64,000 bases of DNA from Clostridiaceae bacterium JG1575 (GTDB lineage Bacteria > Bacillota > Clostridia > Clostridiales > Clostridiaceae). The position numbers and the translations under genes were made by a program. The stretch is from contig LQGW01000052.1 in assembly GCA_002838815.1 (NCBI GenBank), forward strand, positions 1-64,000. Reading direction: 5' to 3'. This document shows positions 47,919 to 56,404 of the stretch, in pieces. Numbering within the stretch: the first letter of the stretch is position 1; every line of letters starts with the position of its first letter. Below the pieces are notes generated by a model, which did not search any database, was not told the origin of the DNA, and saw only the letters and a list, made by a program, of their open reading frames with translations.

Positions 47919-48170
47919 TTAGCCGCTGGTTTTTCTGCCCACCCAAAGCACCAATAAGGCTCCGAGAACGGATAAAACGATGCTGTGAAAACGCAAGGAT
48001 TTCCCGGGCCCCCAGCCAATAAAGTTTCCCAAAAGCCCGCCCAGCATGGCGCCGACAATCCCTAGGATCATAGTTTCTATAAGATTCATTCGTCGACCTG
48101 TGCCGCTGACTTTTCCACTGATCCATCCCACAAGAGCCCCAAAGGCACTCCAGATAATCCAATTGATCAA
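47919..48170 (-). CDS. GlsB/YeaQ/YmgE family small membrane protein
   Basis: An 83-residue hydrophobic protein of the transglycosylase-associated (GlsB/YeaQ/YmgE) family, often linked to envelope stress. Three glycine-rich helices are visible: IIWSAFGALVGWISGK, ETMILGIVGAMLGGLLGNFI and SIVLSVLGALLVLWV. I favour the TTG at 48170 over the TTG at 48176, because GGGAGG (48184-48179) is eight bases from the former and two from the latter. The extended -10 at 48226-48221 would drive it. Confidence 0.82.
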   Translation of the reverse strand: MINWIIWSAFGALVGWISGKVSGTGRRMNLIETMILGIVGAMLGGLLGNFIGWGPGKSLRFHSIVLSVLGALLVLWVGRKTSG

Positions 48171-48220
48171 TTGCAAGGCCTCCCTTTCGCCCCTGGCGTT
48201 TTATCCTATGGTTAAAGAGT

Positions 48221-48226
48221 ACTATA
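48221..48226 (-). promoter_or_regulatory. Extended -10 promoter for the GlsB-type gene
   Basis: On the minus strand TATAGT preceded by TGC. Confidence 0.45.
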
Positions 48227-48501
48227 GCACGAATGAAATGAGCGCACTTTGGATCGAGGAAAAGAGCTCAAACAATTCACGAATGGTTTAAAGAGAGGTC
48301 AAAAAAGCAAAAATGAGGGAGCGCTTCGTAATGTTTTTTGGTTCATCCCCTGGGAAAGGTCTTTTATGAGGCCAAAGAGGATGCCTTGAATGCGCCCCCA
48401 AAGGGTTCCTTGATGCGGTTCTTTCTTTGGCCTACAAGTCTTGAGGCGATGCCCGATACGGTTTACTTTCTTTATGGTCTGTGGTTTATGGGTGCTATTG
48501 A
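48227..48501. other. Gene-poor stretch
   Basis: A 65-codon open frame at 48338-48535 runs into the terminator stem and lacks a ribosome site, so I do not call it a gene. Confidence 0.4.
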
Positions 48502-48562
48502 AAAAGACAACCCAGTGGCCGTGAATCTGCCTTGAAATTCACGGCCACTGGGTTGTCCTTTT
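48501..48562. terminator. Strong bidirectional terminator
   Basis: A perfect 21-pair stem between 48506-48526 and 48537-48557 with a ten-base loop, flanked by A5 on the left and CTTTTA on the right. On the minus strand it ends the regulator gene at 48616. Confidence 0.88.
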
Positions 48563-48615
48563 ATTGAAGGCCTCCTTTTAGCTCAATGCCTGGGTCTTTG
48601 AGAGCGCTTGAGCCT

Positions 48616-49689
48616 TCATGGGACGATGTCTTTTTTGGGGCGAAGGGTAATGGTGGCATCAATCGCCAAATCCTCCAACAGATCCTTTAGGTGGGTTAAA
48701 AAAACCTCTTCATGGATGCGGTGGATGTTTTTTTGATCGGAGAGATCCAAAACGATGAGGTTCTCATTTTGCAGGGTTTTAATGTGATAGGAAATATTCG
48801 GGGCGGTGACGTGAAGCTCTTCGGCCAGTTGCTTATTGCTGGAGATGCCCTTGGCGATGAGGCGTAGCACGTCGTAACGGGTCCGGTCGCCGAGATTTTT
48901 AAACGCTTGCACGCGACGCTGAACCTTCATCGCATCGCTGTTGCGCTTCGCTTCGTAATACGATTCCAAAAGGTACCCCATGGTGATGAATTTTTTCTTC
49001 TCGCTGTGATGAATGCCGAAGTAATACGCAGAAAGTCCTAAAAGATAGACTTTGGTGGGTTCTTCGTCCTGTATGGGAGACGCAAGGAACTGACCGACGA
49101 GATTTTTCAAAAGAGAAGGGTTTTCCCGAAGTCTTCGAATCAGGGATTGCCGATAGCGCCGCAGGGGCGGCTCCACTTCTTGATAAAACGCGTGAAAAAG
49201 AGGCAAAAGCTCTTCCAAAAGATCCGCATAGCGCTCCAGTTGCTCATGAGGGTGAGACAAAAGAGCCAAAACCTTCCATTTATCATCGTTGCTTAAAGGA
49301 AGCGTTTCCAGCGTCTCAAGCACCGAGGAGGACATCTCCAAAGCGCCTTTGGGGAGATCTAGGTACTGTTCGAGGGTCCGAATCACTAGGTGGCGTCGAT
49401 CCGATTCACAGATTCGCCGCACCGCATCGATGTACTCTTCCGGGGTGTTCAGGTGCGCCAAGGGGACAAACTGGATCATCCGCAGGGGCAGATGATGGTC
49501 GTTGATTTGATATTGCGCTACACGCTCTAGGTAGGGGACCGCTTTGGGGGAGAGCTGCCCAACCAGATCCAAAAATTCAGGGTCCAGGGGTCCTTCTTCC
49601 TCATTGGGATCTTCTACAGTATCTAAGAGTAGCATCGGGAAATGAATGAAATCCAGGACGGGATTTAACGGCATGAGCTGGTAGGACAT
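48616..49689 (-). CDS. ArsR-family winged-helix transcriptional regulator
   Basis: A 357-residue protein with a C-terminal winged helix of ArsR type at about 270-330: FKNLGDRTRYDVLRLIAKG, SSNKQLAEELHVTAPNISYH, IKTLQNENLIVL. The N-terminal 260 residues are a helical domain without a name I can give, probably for sensing. The metal cysteines of classical ArsR are absent. The ATG at 49689 has AAAGGAG eight bases ahead. It is divergent from the large surface protease with 227 bases between them carrying palindromes, so control of the protease and of itself is a natural inference. Confidence 0.8.
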   Translation of the reverse strand: MSYQLMPLNPVLDFIHFPMLLLDTVEDPNEEEGPLDPEFLDLVGQLSPKAVPYLERVAQYQINDHHLPLRMIQFVPLAHLNTPEEYIDAVRRICESDRRHLVIRTLEQYLDLPKGALEMSSSVLETLETLPLSNDDKWKVLALLSHPHEQLERYADLLEELLPLFHAFYQEVEPPLRRYRQSLIRRLRENPSLLKNLVGQFLASPIQDEEPTKVYLLGLSAYYFGIHHSEKKKFITMGYLLESYYEAKRNSDAMKVQRRVQAFKNLGDRTRYDVLRLIAKGISSNKQLAEELHVTAPNISYHIKTLQNENLIVLDLSDQKNIHRIHEEVFLTHLKDLLEDLAIDATITLRPKKDIVP

Positions 49690-49735
49690 GACAAAACTCC
49701 TTTGGGCAATCCATGGGGGAGACTCTTTTGACAAA

Positions 49736-49741
49736 ATTGTA
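49736..49741 (-). promoter_or_regulatory. Extended -10 promoter of the regulator gene
   Basis: On the minus strand TACAAT preceded by TGG. Confidence 0.5.
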
Positions 49742-49770
49742 CCACACCCCACCAAGAAAAACAGATAACG

Positions 49771-49808
49771 ATTCAATGATTATCTACCGTGATAAATGAG
49801 CATTGAAT
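49771..49808. promoter_or_regulatory. Inverted repeat in the divergent promoter region
   Basis: ATTCAATG (49771-49778) and CATTGAAT (49801-49808), perfect eight-base arms, 22-base spacer. Possible regulator site. Confidence 0.4.
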
Positions 49809-49814
49809 AAAGTT

Positions 49815-49831
49815 TAGAAATTCTATTTCTA
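49815..49831. promoter_or_regulatory. Palindromic operator candidate ahead of the protease
   Basis: TAGAAAT-TCT-ATTTCTA, seven-base arms, 17 bases in all, a size and form normal for an ArsR dimer site. It overlaps the likely -35 region if TATCAT at 49850-49855 is the protease -10. Confidence 0.5.
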
Positions 49832-49916
49832 TTTAAGAACGAATCCGTTATCATGAGGATAATTCGTCCCCTTTGAAGAAAACGATTGGGGGAAGCGAAA
49901 AAAGGAGGATGATTTT

Positions 49917-52900
49917 ATGGAGCGTTGGAAAAGGAGTTTATGTGGGATCTTGGCGGTACTGTTCTGCCTGATGGGCCTGCCGAGGGCGAGCCTCGCATCC
50001 CCCGTCCGGGAGTGGACGAAGGCGCAGCGGCAATTGGTGGAACAAAACAGCGGCGTTTACCAAAAGACGGATTTGGTGGACGTGATCGTTCGCTTGAAAA
50101 AAGACCAACCGACGCCCAGCCTCTTAAAAAGCGCCCAGGAACGGGGCACATTTGTTCAGCAAGAGCGCCAAAAAGTAGAGCGTTTTACCCAACGGGTGGA
50201 GGCGAGAGAGTCCGAGGCAAAAATCCTTTGGACCTTTGATTATCTTTTCCCTGGCGTCGCGCTGCGCACCACTTATGAAGCGGCGCTGGACCTAGCCGGT
50301 TGGCCCCAAGTTGATGACGTATCGTTTGTGGTTCCCTATGACAACCCCGCTCCAGTGGAGATCAAAATGAACCAAAGTGGGCCCCTGGTTGGAGCGCCTT
50401 CGGCTTGGGATCTGAATTTTAAGGGGCAAGGGCAGCTCGTGGCCGTCATTGATTCTGGCGCGGACCCTTCCCATCGGGACTTTCGACTCAGCGATGCCGC
50501 TTCGGCTAAATATCCTGGAGAAGCCAGTATTTTGCCCCTCTTGGAGGCCAAAGGGCTCAAAGGAAAATGGTTCAACGAAAAGGTTCCTTACGGCTACAAC
50601 TATAAAGACGGCAACCAGGCCATCAAAGAGGTCGCCAAGGCTTCAGGGATGCACGGCATGCATGTGGCGGGCACCGTAGCCGCCAATGGAACCCCGGACC
50701 AGGGGGGCATCCGGGGCATTGCTCCCGAGGCACAGCTTTTGATCCTTCGAGTTTTTGGGGAGGCCGGAGGCGGAACCAGCTCCTTATATTATGTTGCGGC
50801 CATCAACGATGCCGCTTACTTGGGGGCCGATGCCATCAATATGAGCCTAGGATCTCCCGCCGGCAGCATCGGCCACGTGGATCGCGCCACCAAGGAAGCC
50901 ATTGCTGCGGCTCGGGATTTGGGCATCCTCGTCAACATCGCTGCAGGCAATGAGGGACAATTTGGAGAAGGGGCAGCATTGCCCGACGCCAAGAGCCCGG
51001 ATTACGGCATCGTGGGCACCCCGGCCCTGACCCCGGACTCCCTGGCCGTCGCTTCCTTGGAAAATACCCACCGCATGGCCAAAGAGGCGATCCGCTCCGA
51101 CGGACCAAAAGCCTTTTATCGGGAATCCGGCGACGTGGCCGTCACCTCGGACCTCACGCTGGAGATCGTAAACTGTGGCTTGGGGACGGCCAAGGATTTT
51201 GAGGGCAAAGAGCTGGACGGCAAAGCGGCCCTCATCCAACGCGGCGAAACGACTTTTAAAGAGAAGGTGCTGGAAGCGGAGAAAAATGGCGCGGCGGCAA
51301 CCGTGATCTACAACCATGAAGCAGGTGGCGAAGACGTCATCGCCATGTCCGTCCAAGGCAATAAAAAGCCCGCGTTGTCGGTGCCCCGCTCATTTGCGTT
51401 GGAGCTGCTCGCTCACCCCGCGACCCTTACGCTAAAGTCCGCCCACGTCCCGGCGCCCTCGCCCAAAGCAGGAGAAATGAGTGATTTTTCCAACTGGGGC
51501 ACGACGCCTGATGGGGACATCAAACCTGAAATCAGTGCCCCAGGCGGATCCATTTGGTCTACCGTCAACGACAACGACTATGAAAGCATGAGCGGCACCT
51601 CCATGGCCACGCCTCATGTGGCCGGCGCTTGCGCTCTTTTGGCCCAGCGCATGAAAACGGAGTTTGCGAAGGTACAGGGCGTCCAAAAGCACCAATTGAT
51701 CAAAAACCTCCTCATGAGCACGGCCCGGCCCCATGAAGACCCCGTAACCCACGCGAAAACCTCGCCGAGAAAACAAGGCGCTGGCGTGCTAAACCTTCAG
51801 GGAGCTTTGACGAGCCACTCCGTGGTTTATGATGCGAAGACTGAAGAATCCAAGCTGGTGCTCCATGACGTGGGGGATGTCTTCACCCTGTCGGCGGTTT
51901 TGAAAAATTACGGTTCAAAGACGGAGCAATACAAAGTATCGGTATCCTTGACCACCGATGGCGTGGCGGGTAAAAAAATGACCCTTCGGCCGGAGGCCCT
52001 CAAAACCATCGATGGAGGATCCATCACCGTCCAGCCCCAATCGCAGACAACGGTAGCGGTCACGGTGGATGCCGCCTCCTTTGCCAAGGACTTATCCGAA
52101 AAAATGCCCAACGGGTACTTTTTAGAAGGGTTTCTTCATCTGGAGGGCCAAGGCGTTCCCGACCTTTCCATCCCCTTTGTAGGGTTTCGGGGAAGCTTTG
52201 CGTCCTTACCGCTCTTTGATCCCTTCGTTCACACCTATCAAGATCTTGCCAAAGACCACCCGTTCTATTATGAGGAAAAGACCAACGACTTTACTCATTT
52301 TCAAAGTCAGGATCAAGGAAAGAGTGTGGTCTTAGGTGAAGTGACGGCGGCAGGCCAATCCCCACGGCGCTTTCAAAGCAGCGCAGTGGGCATTTCGCCC
52401 AACCAGGATCGATCCTTTGACGAACTGAAGTTTGTAGCCACCTTCTTACGAAACTACAAAGCCGTGGGATTAAAAATCTACGCTCCGGACGGTAAGACCC
52501 TCGTGCATTCCACCTATGCATCGCAAAACCAAACGGGCAAGAAAAACCACTACAGCAGCGATCCGCGCTGGCCCAAAACCAGCACGGCGTTTGGCTGGAG
52601 TTGGGATGGAAAAAAAGGCGGCGTGCCGGTGGCGGACGGAACCTACAGCGTGGAAGTTTTTGGATCGGTGTACGGTGCGGACTTCCCCGTGTATCAAGAA
52701 CGGCATGCGGTGAAGGTCGATACCCAGGCCCCTGGTCCAAAGCACCTGGAATTTCAGGCAACGACCGGGCGGCTGGCCTTGTCTTTTGATGATGGGCAAG
52801 GGGTCGGCGTGCGACGCTTCAGCTTGAAAAATGCCAAGGGCGAAGAAATAAGCCCCACGCAGGAAGGCTTCTTTGAACTGGGCCCCCAAGCGGATCCGGC

Positions 52901-55900
52901 AACCTTCGAGGTAGTTGCCCAAGATTATGTGGGCAATACTTTAAAAACCTCCTTGGGCCAACTGCTCTCCCCAGCGGACAAAGGACGCATCGCTGTGGAG
53001 GTTCTTTGGACGGGCGAGGGACCTGCACCGGCCTATCAGGTGGAGGCGCGCAACGCCAAGGGACAAATAGTCTCTCTTTCAGAGGAGTTGCCCTTAGGAC
53101 GCTACAGCGTCGAATTGAAGGGAGTGCCCGAGGGAATCGTCACGGAGCCGAAAAAGGCCGAGGCAGAACTCAAGAGGGCAGGAGAAGTCCAAAAGGTCCT
53201 CTTCAAACTCAGCAAAGCGCCCGCGGCCGCCCAAAAAATCACCGTTTCTTTGCGCGTGCAAGGCGGCACGTATCCCATGGAGTCCGTGCCCCTGATCGCA
53301 ACTGGGGAGGACGGAACCATTCATCCCTTCCAAAAGGATTCTTTGGTGTCCACCTTCTACGATTGCCTACTTCCCCAGGGTCGCTATGTGATAACCGCCA
53401 AGGAAGTTGCTAAAGGGTGGATGCTCAACCCCAAGACCCTTTCCATTGAGGTTCTTCCGACCGGTCAGACCTTGTACCCCATGATCCTTGTGGAAGGAGA
53501 GGCAGGGTCCATTACGCCCACCGCACGATTTGAAGGGGGCGCCAAAGAGCAACCCATCCGCTATCAGGCCAAAAACGAATTGGGTCAGAGCGTTTCCATC
53601 GATGAACCACTGCCCTTTGGAACCTACGAAGTGGCTCCGGCACAAGTGCCAGAAGGCCTCTATGTGCTGCCGGGCTATGCCCAGGTGATCCTCAATAAGC
53701 AAGCGCCTCAGGGGACGCCCGTCTTTACCTTCCGGCCCCTTGCGGGACAAAAAGCAAGTCTTTTGCCCAAGGCCTTGGGGTTTGGGCCACAGATCGGGGA
53801 GGCCCCCGTCACCTTCTGCGTGAAGGATCCCTACGGCAAATGGTATCCCTCCATGGATCAGCTTCCTTTGGGCACCTATCTGGTCTCAGCTTTAAGCTAT
53901 CCCAGAGAGTACGAAATGACCCCCGAAGAACAAACGGTGCACCTGACGAAGGATCAAGAAACTTTGGAGGTTCCGTTTACCTTCTCCAAGCTTTTGGATC
54001 GAAACGAGATGGGTCGCTTGACGCTCTTCGTCCAAAAACCTTGGGATTTTCGAGGAAAGATTCCCTTCACTTTAACGGGCTCGGATGGATCCCTTCACAC
54101 CCTAGTTTATGATTCCATGAACTATCAGACGAAGATTTCTTTACCCATGGACTATTACACCGTGACTCCAGGGGCGGTTCCCGAAGGATTTTATCTGGAG
54201 GAGGGAAGCACTGGGGTGCGAGTGAATCATTCCTTTGTCACCTTGGATTATACCGTGCGCAAAGGCACGCCTGCGGCCCCCTCTTTTGGCTCACTGACCT
54301 TGCAGGCAAAAAACGCTCAAGGGGAGTCCTTGGATGGAGCGGTTTTCCAAGTGCGCACCAAGGAAGGGGCGCCGGTGAATGTCCTACAGGGGATGCCTTT
54401 TGGCACCTATAGAGTTTATGTGAAAAAATCCCCCGAGGGGTATCGGCCGGAGAAGCCTTGGATTGACGTTACTTTGGACGAAGCCCATCGCGATATTCTT
54501 AAGACGGTACTGTTTCAAAAAGATGCCCCAGTAAATGAACTCTTGAGTGTTCAAGACCCTGCGCCCTTGGCGGTGACCTACGGAACCCCCTTTGCAAAGC
54601 TTCCCTTACCGGAAACGGTGCAGGGGAAGACCACCCTTGAGGCGGGACGAGCCATTCCCGTACGCTTTGCCCAAGGAGCGTATGATCCGTCCACCCCAGG
54701 GACCTATGAACTGACTGGGGACCTGACGCTCCCAACGGATCTCACGAATCCAAAGAATCTTAACGCCAAGCTTTTAGTTACGGTTAAGCCCCAGGAACCC
54801 TTAGTGCGCCGCATTGTCTCTTTGGAGCAACTGCAGAATCTGAGCGTGGCTTACGGCACCAAAGCGCAAGATCTGCCGCTGCCGCAAGTGATTCGGGCAA
54901 CGCTCTCCGATGGAACCTTTGCCTCCCTTGAAGTGCGGTGGGACCTCAGCGCGTACCAAGGGGAAGTGAGCGGCCCCAAGGTCCTGGAAGGAGAGCTCCT
55001 GAATCTGGACGAGTTGAACCTTCAAAACGATCAGAACCTTAAAGCCAAGATCCGCCTCATGGTTTTGCCAGCTCCGGAGCGGACCGTTGAAGGCGTGGTG
55101 AGTTTCCCGTGGACCCATTTGACGCCGCCGGCCCGGGCAGAAGATGCGGTGTTGCCGACAGTTGCTCAAGCGCTGTTAAGCGATGCAAGCGTTGCGCGAG
55201 TAGGGGTTCAGTGGAAAAAAGTCTATGAAAGCGTCGGGAAGACTCAGCGCATCGTTCTTTATGCTGGAGACTTGCTCTTGAAGGACGTCCCGAACGTCAC
55301 CAATCCAAAGGGATTTAAGGCTTCCTTCACCGTCGTTGAGGAACGCCAAGGCGTACAGCCCAAGGTGGATCGAATCCACGGTGCCGACCGCTACGAAACG
55401 GCCGCGAAGATCAGCCACGATGGGTGGTCCTCCTCAGAACGCGTCGTCTTGGCCAGCGGAGAAAATTTCGCCGATGCGCTGACGGGCCTTGCTCTGGCGC
55501 ATCAGTTGGGCGCGCCGATGCTTCTAGCAACCAAGGACAGCCTGCCGTCCTCGACGGAGAACGAGCTTTTGCGCCTGGGGGCAAAACAAGTGCTCCTTTT
55601 GGGCGGAGAAAGAAGCTTGGGGCCCAAGGTTCTAGAGGCGTTGAAGCTACAAAACATCAGCGTGCGGCGCTTGGAAGGCAAGGATCGCTACGACACGGCG
55701 GTTCATATCGGAGCCGAGCTGCAAGGCAAAAAGGACACGGTGTTTTTAGCCCATGGCGCATTGCCCAGCGATGCCCTCTCCATCGGATCGATTTCTGCTA
55801 TGAAAGGCATCCCGGTGCTCTACGTGCATAACGATCGACTGCCGGCAGCGACGCAAGAAGCACTGCAGGTTTGGGGAACCCGGCGCGTGGTCCTTTTAGG

Positions 55901-56267
55901 CGGTGAAGACGCCATTTCTCCCACCTTGAGCCAAGAGCTCAAGAAAAAGGGCATGGAGGTGGTCCGTATCGGCGGCGCGACCCGTTACGAAACCAATGCC
56001 CTCATTCAGCGCCTCTATTTCCCCAACGCCCATAAGGCCTATGCCGCCAACGCTCAGCGGCCCATCGATGCGCTGACCGGATCCTTACGTTGCTCTAAAG
56101 AGGGAAGCGGGTTGCTGTTTTTGGGCAAAGAGGTGGTGGATCCTTGGATCAAGGAATACATCCGCACCTCTGCGTTGCAAGAGTTGACGCTTTTGGGGGG
56201 GCCGAAAAGCCTCTCGGAGGCCCTGCAGGCGCATCTAAAATCCCTCTTGATGCAAAAGAATCCCTAA
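49917..56267 (+). CDS. Cell-wall anchored subtilisin-like (S8) protease with SpaA-like, Big_4 and CWB2 repeats
   Basis: A 2116-residue secreted protease. The signal peptide ends near residue 27 (LASP). An inhibitor-like propeptide (about 28-140) precedes the S8 domain with catalytic D179 (VAVIDSG), H246 (HGMHVAG; Met replaces the usual Thr) and S562 (SGTSMATPHVAGA). A PA insert lies at about 400-520. Then come Fn3-like and FlgD-like beta domains (WDGKKGGVPVADGTYSVEV near 910), six SpaA-like repeats with an LP-x-G-x-Y core (about 1024-1536), three Big_4-type domains (about 1539-1812), and three CWB2 modules from about 1818 (RIHGADRYETAAKI). CWB2 tethers proteins to wall polymer without sortase; no LPxTG is present. 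The C5a peptidase/lactocepin group is the nearest kind. ATG 49917 with AAAAGGAGG. Confidence 0.9.
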   Translation: MERWKRSLCGILAVLFCLMGLPRASLASPVREWTKAQRQLVEQNSGVYQKTDLVDVIVRLKKDQPTPSLLKSAQERGTFVQQERQKVERFTQRVEARESEAKILWTFDYLFPGVALRTTYEAALDLAGWPQVDDVSFVVPYDNPAPVEIKMNQSGPLVGAPSAWDLNFKGQGQLVAVIDSGADPSHRDFRLSDAASAKYPGEASILPLLEAKGLKGKWFNEKVPYGYNYKDGNQAIKEVAKASGMHGMHVAGTVAANGTPDQGGIRGIAPEAQLLILRVFGEAGGGTSSLYYVAAINDAAYLGADAINMSLGSPAGSIGHVDRATKEAIAAARDLGILVNIAAGNEGQFGEGAALPDAKSPDYGIVGTPALTPDSLAVASLENTHRMAKEAIRSDGPKAFYRESGDVAVTSDLTLEIVNCGLGTAKDFEGKELDGKAALIQRGETTFKEKVLEAEKNGAAATVIYNHEAGGEDVIAMSVQGNKKPALSVPRSFALELLAHPATLTLKSAHVPAPSPKAGEMSDFSNWGTTPDGDIKPEISAPGGSIWSTVNDNDYESMSGTSMATPHVAGACALLAQRMKTEFAKVQGVQKHQLIKNLLMSTARPHEDPVTHAKTSPRKQGAGVLNLQGALTSHSVVYDAKTEESKLVLHDVGDVFTLSAVLKNYGSKTEQYKVSVSLTTDGVAGKKMTLRPEALKTIDGGSITVQPQSQTTVAVTVDAASFAKDLSEKMPNGYFLEGFLHLEGQGVPDLSIPFVGFRGSFASLPLFDPFVHTYQDLAKDHPFYYEEKTNDFTHFQSQDQGKSVVLGEVTAAGQSPRRFQSSAVGISPNQDRSFDELKFVATFLRNYKAVGLKIYAPDGKTLVHSTYASQNQTGKKNHYSSDPRWPKTSTAFGWSWDGKKGGVPVADGTYSVEVFGSVYGADFPVYQERHAVKVDTQAPGPKHLEFQATTGRLALSFDDGQGVGVRRFSLKNAKGEEISPTQEGFFELGPQADPATFEVVAQDYVGNTLKTSLGQLLSPADKGRIAVEVLWTGEGPAPAYQVEARNAKGQIVSLSEELPLGRYSVELKGVPEGIVTEPKKAEAELKRAGEVQKVLFKLSKAPAAAQKITVSLRVQGGTYPMESVPLIATGEDGTIHPFQKDSLVSTFYDCLLPQGRYVITAKEVAKGWMLNPKTLSIEVLPTGQTLYPMILVEGEAGSITPTARFEGGAKEQPIRYQAKNELGQSVSIDEPLPFGTYEVAPAQVPEGLYVLPGYAQVILNKQAPQGTPVFTFRPLAGQKASLLPKALGFGPQIGEAPVTFCVKDPYGKWYPSMDQLPLGTYLVSALSYPREYEMTPEEQTVHLTKDQETLEVPFTFSKLLDRNEMGRLTLFVQKPWDFRGKIPFTLTGSDGSLHTLVYDSMNYQTKISLPMDYYTVTPGAVPEGFYLEEGSTGVRVNHSFVTLDYTVRKGTPAAPSFGSLTLQAKNAQGESLDGAVFQVRTKEGAPVNVLQGMPFGTYRVYVKKSPEGYRPEKPWIDVTLDEAHRDILKTVLFQKDAPVNELLSVQDPAPLAVTYGTPFAKLPLPETVQGKTTLEAGRAIPVRFAQGAYDPSTPGTYELTGDLTLPTDLTNPKNLNAKLLVTVKPQEPLVRRIVSLEQLQNLSVAYGTKAQDLPLPQVIRATLSDGTFASLEVRWDLSAYQGEVSGPKVLEGELLNLDELNLQNDQNLKAKIRLMVLPAPERTVEGVVSFPWTHLTPPARAEDAVLPTVAQALLSDASVARVGVQWKKVYESVGKTQRIVLYAGDLLLKDVPNVTNPKGFKASFTVVEERQGVQPKVDRIHGADRYETAAKISHDGWSSSERVVLASGENFADALTGLALAHQLGAPMLLATKDSLPSSTENELLRLGAKQVLLLGGERSLGPKVLEALKLQNISVRRLEGKDRYDTAVHIGAELQGKKDTVFLAHGALPSDALSIGSISAMKGIPVLYVHNDRLPAATQEALQVWGTRRVVLLGGEDAISPTLSQELKKKGMEVVRIGGATRYETNALIQRLYFPNAHKAYAANAQRPIDALTGSLRCSKEGSGLLFLGKEVVDPWIKEYIRTSALQELTLLGGPKSLSEALQAHLKSLLMQKNP

Positions 56268-56310
56268 TTGCGGGGCCAAGGAGTCTTTGAAATCATAACT
56301 TAGCAGCGAG

Positions 56311-56350
56311 AAAGGATCCGCTCCCTAAAGATGAGGGGGCGGATCCTTTG
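56311..56350 (+). terminator. Terminator after the protease gene
   Basis: AAAGGATCCGCTCCCT with GGGGGCGGATCCTTT, then TGCG; short T tract. Confidence 0.75.
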
Positions 56351-56404
56351 CGTTGTGCTCGATGAAGGGTGTAAGGGGGCCGCTTCAAGCGGCCTTTGTC
56401 GCTG

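Noticed and set aside
48338-48535. 65-codon open frame ahead of the bidirectional terminator
   Set aside because: Runs into the terminator stem and lacks a ribosome site and homology.
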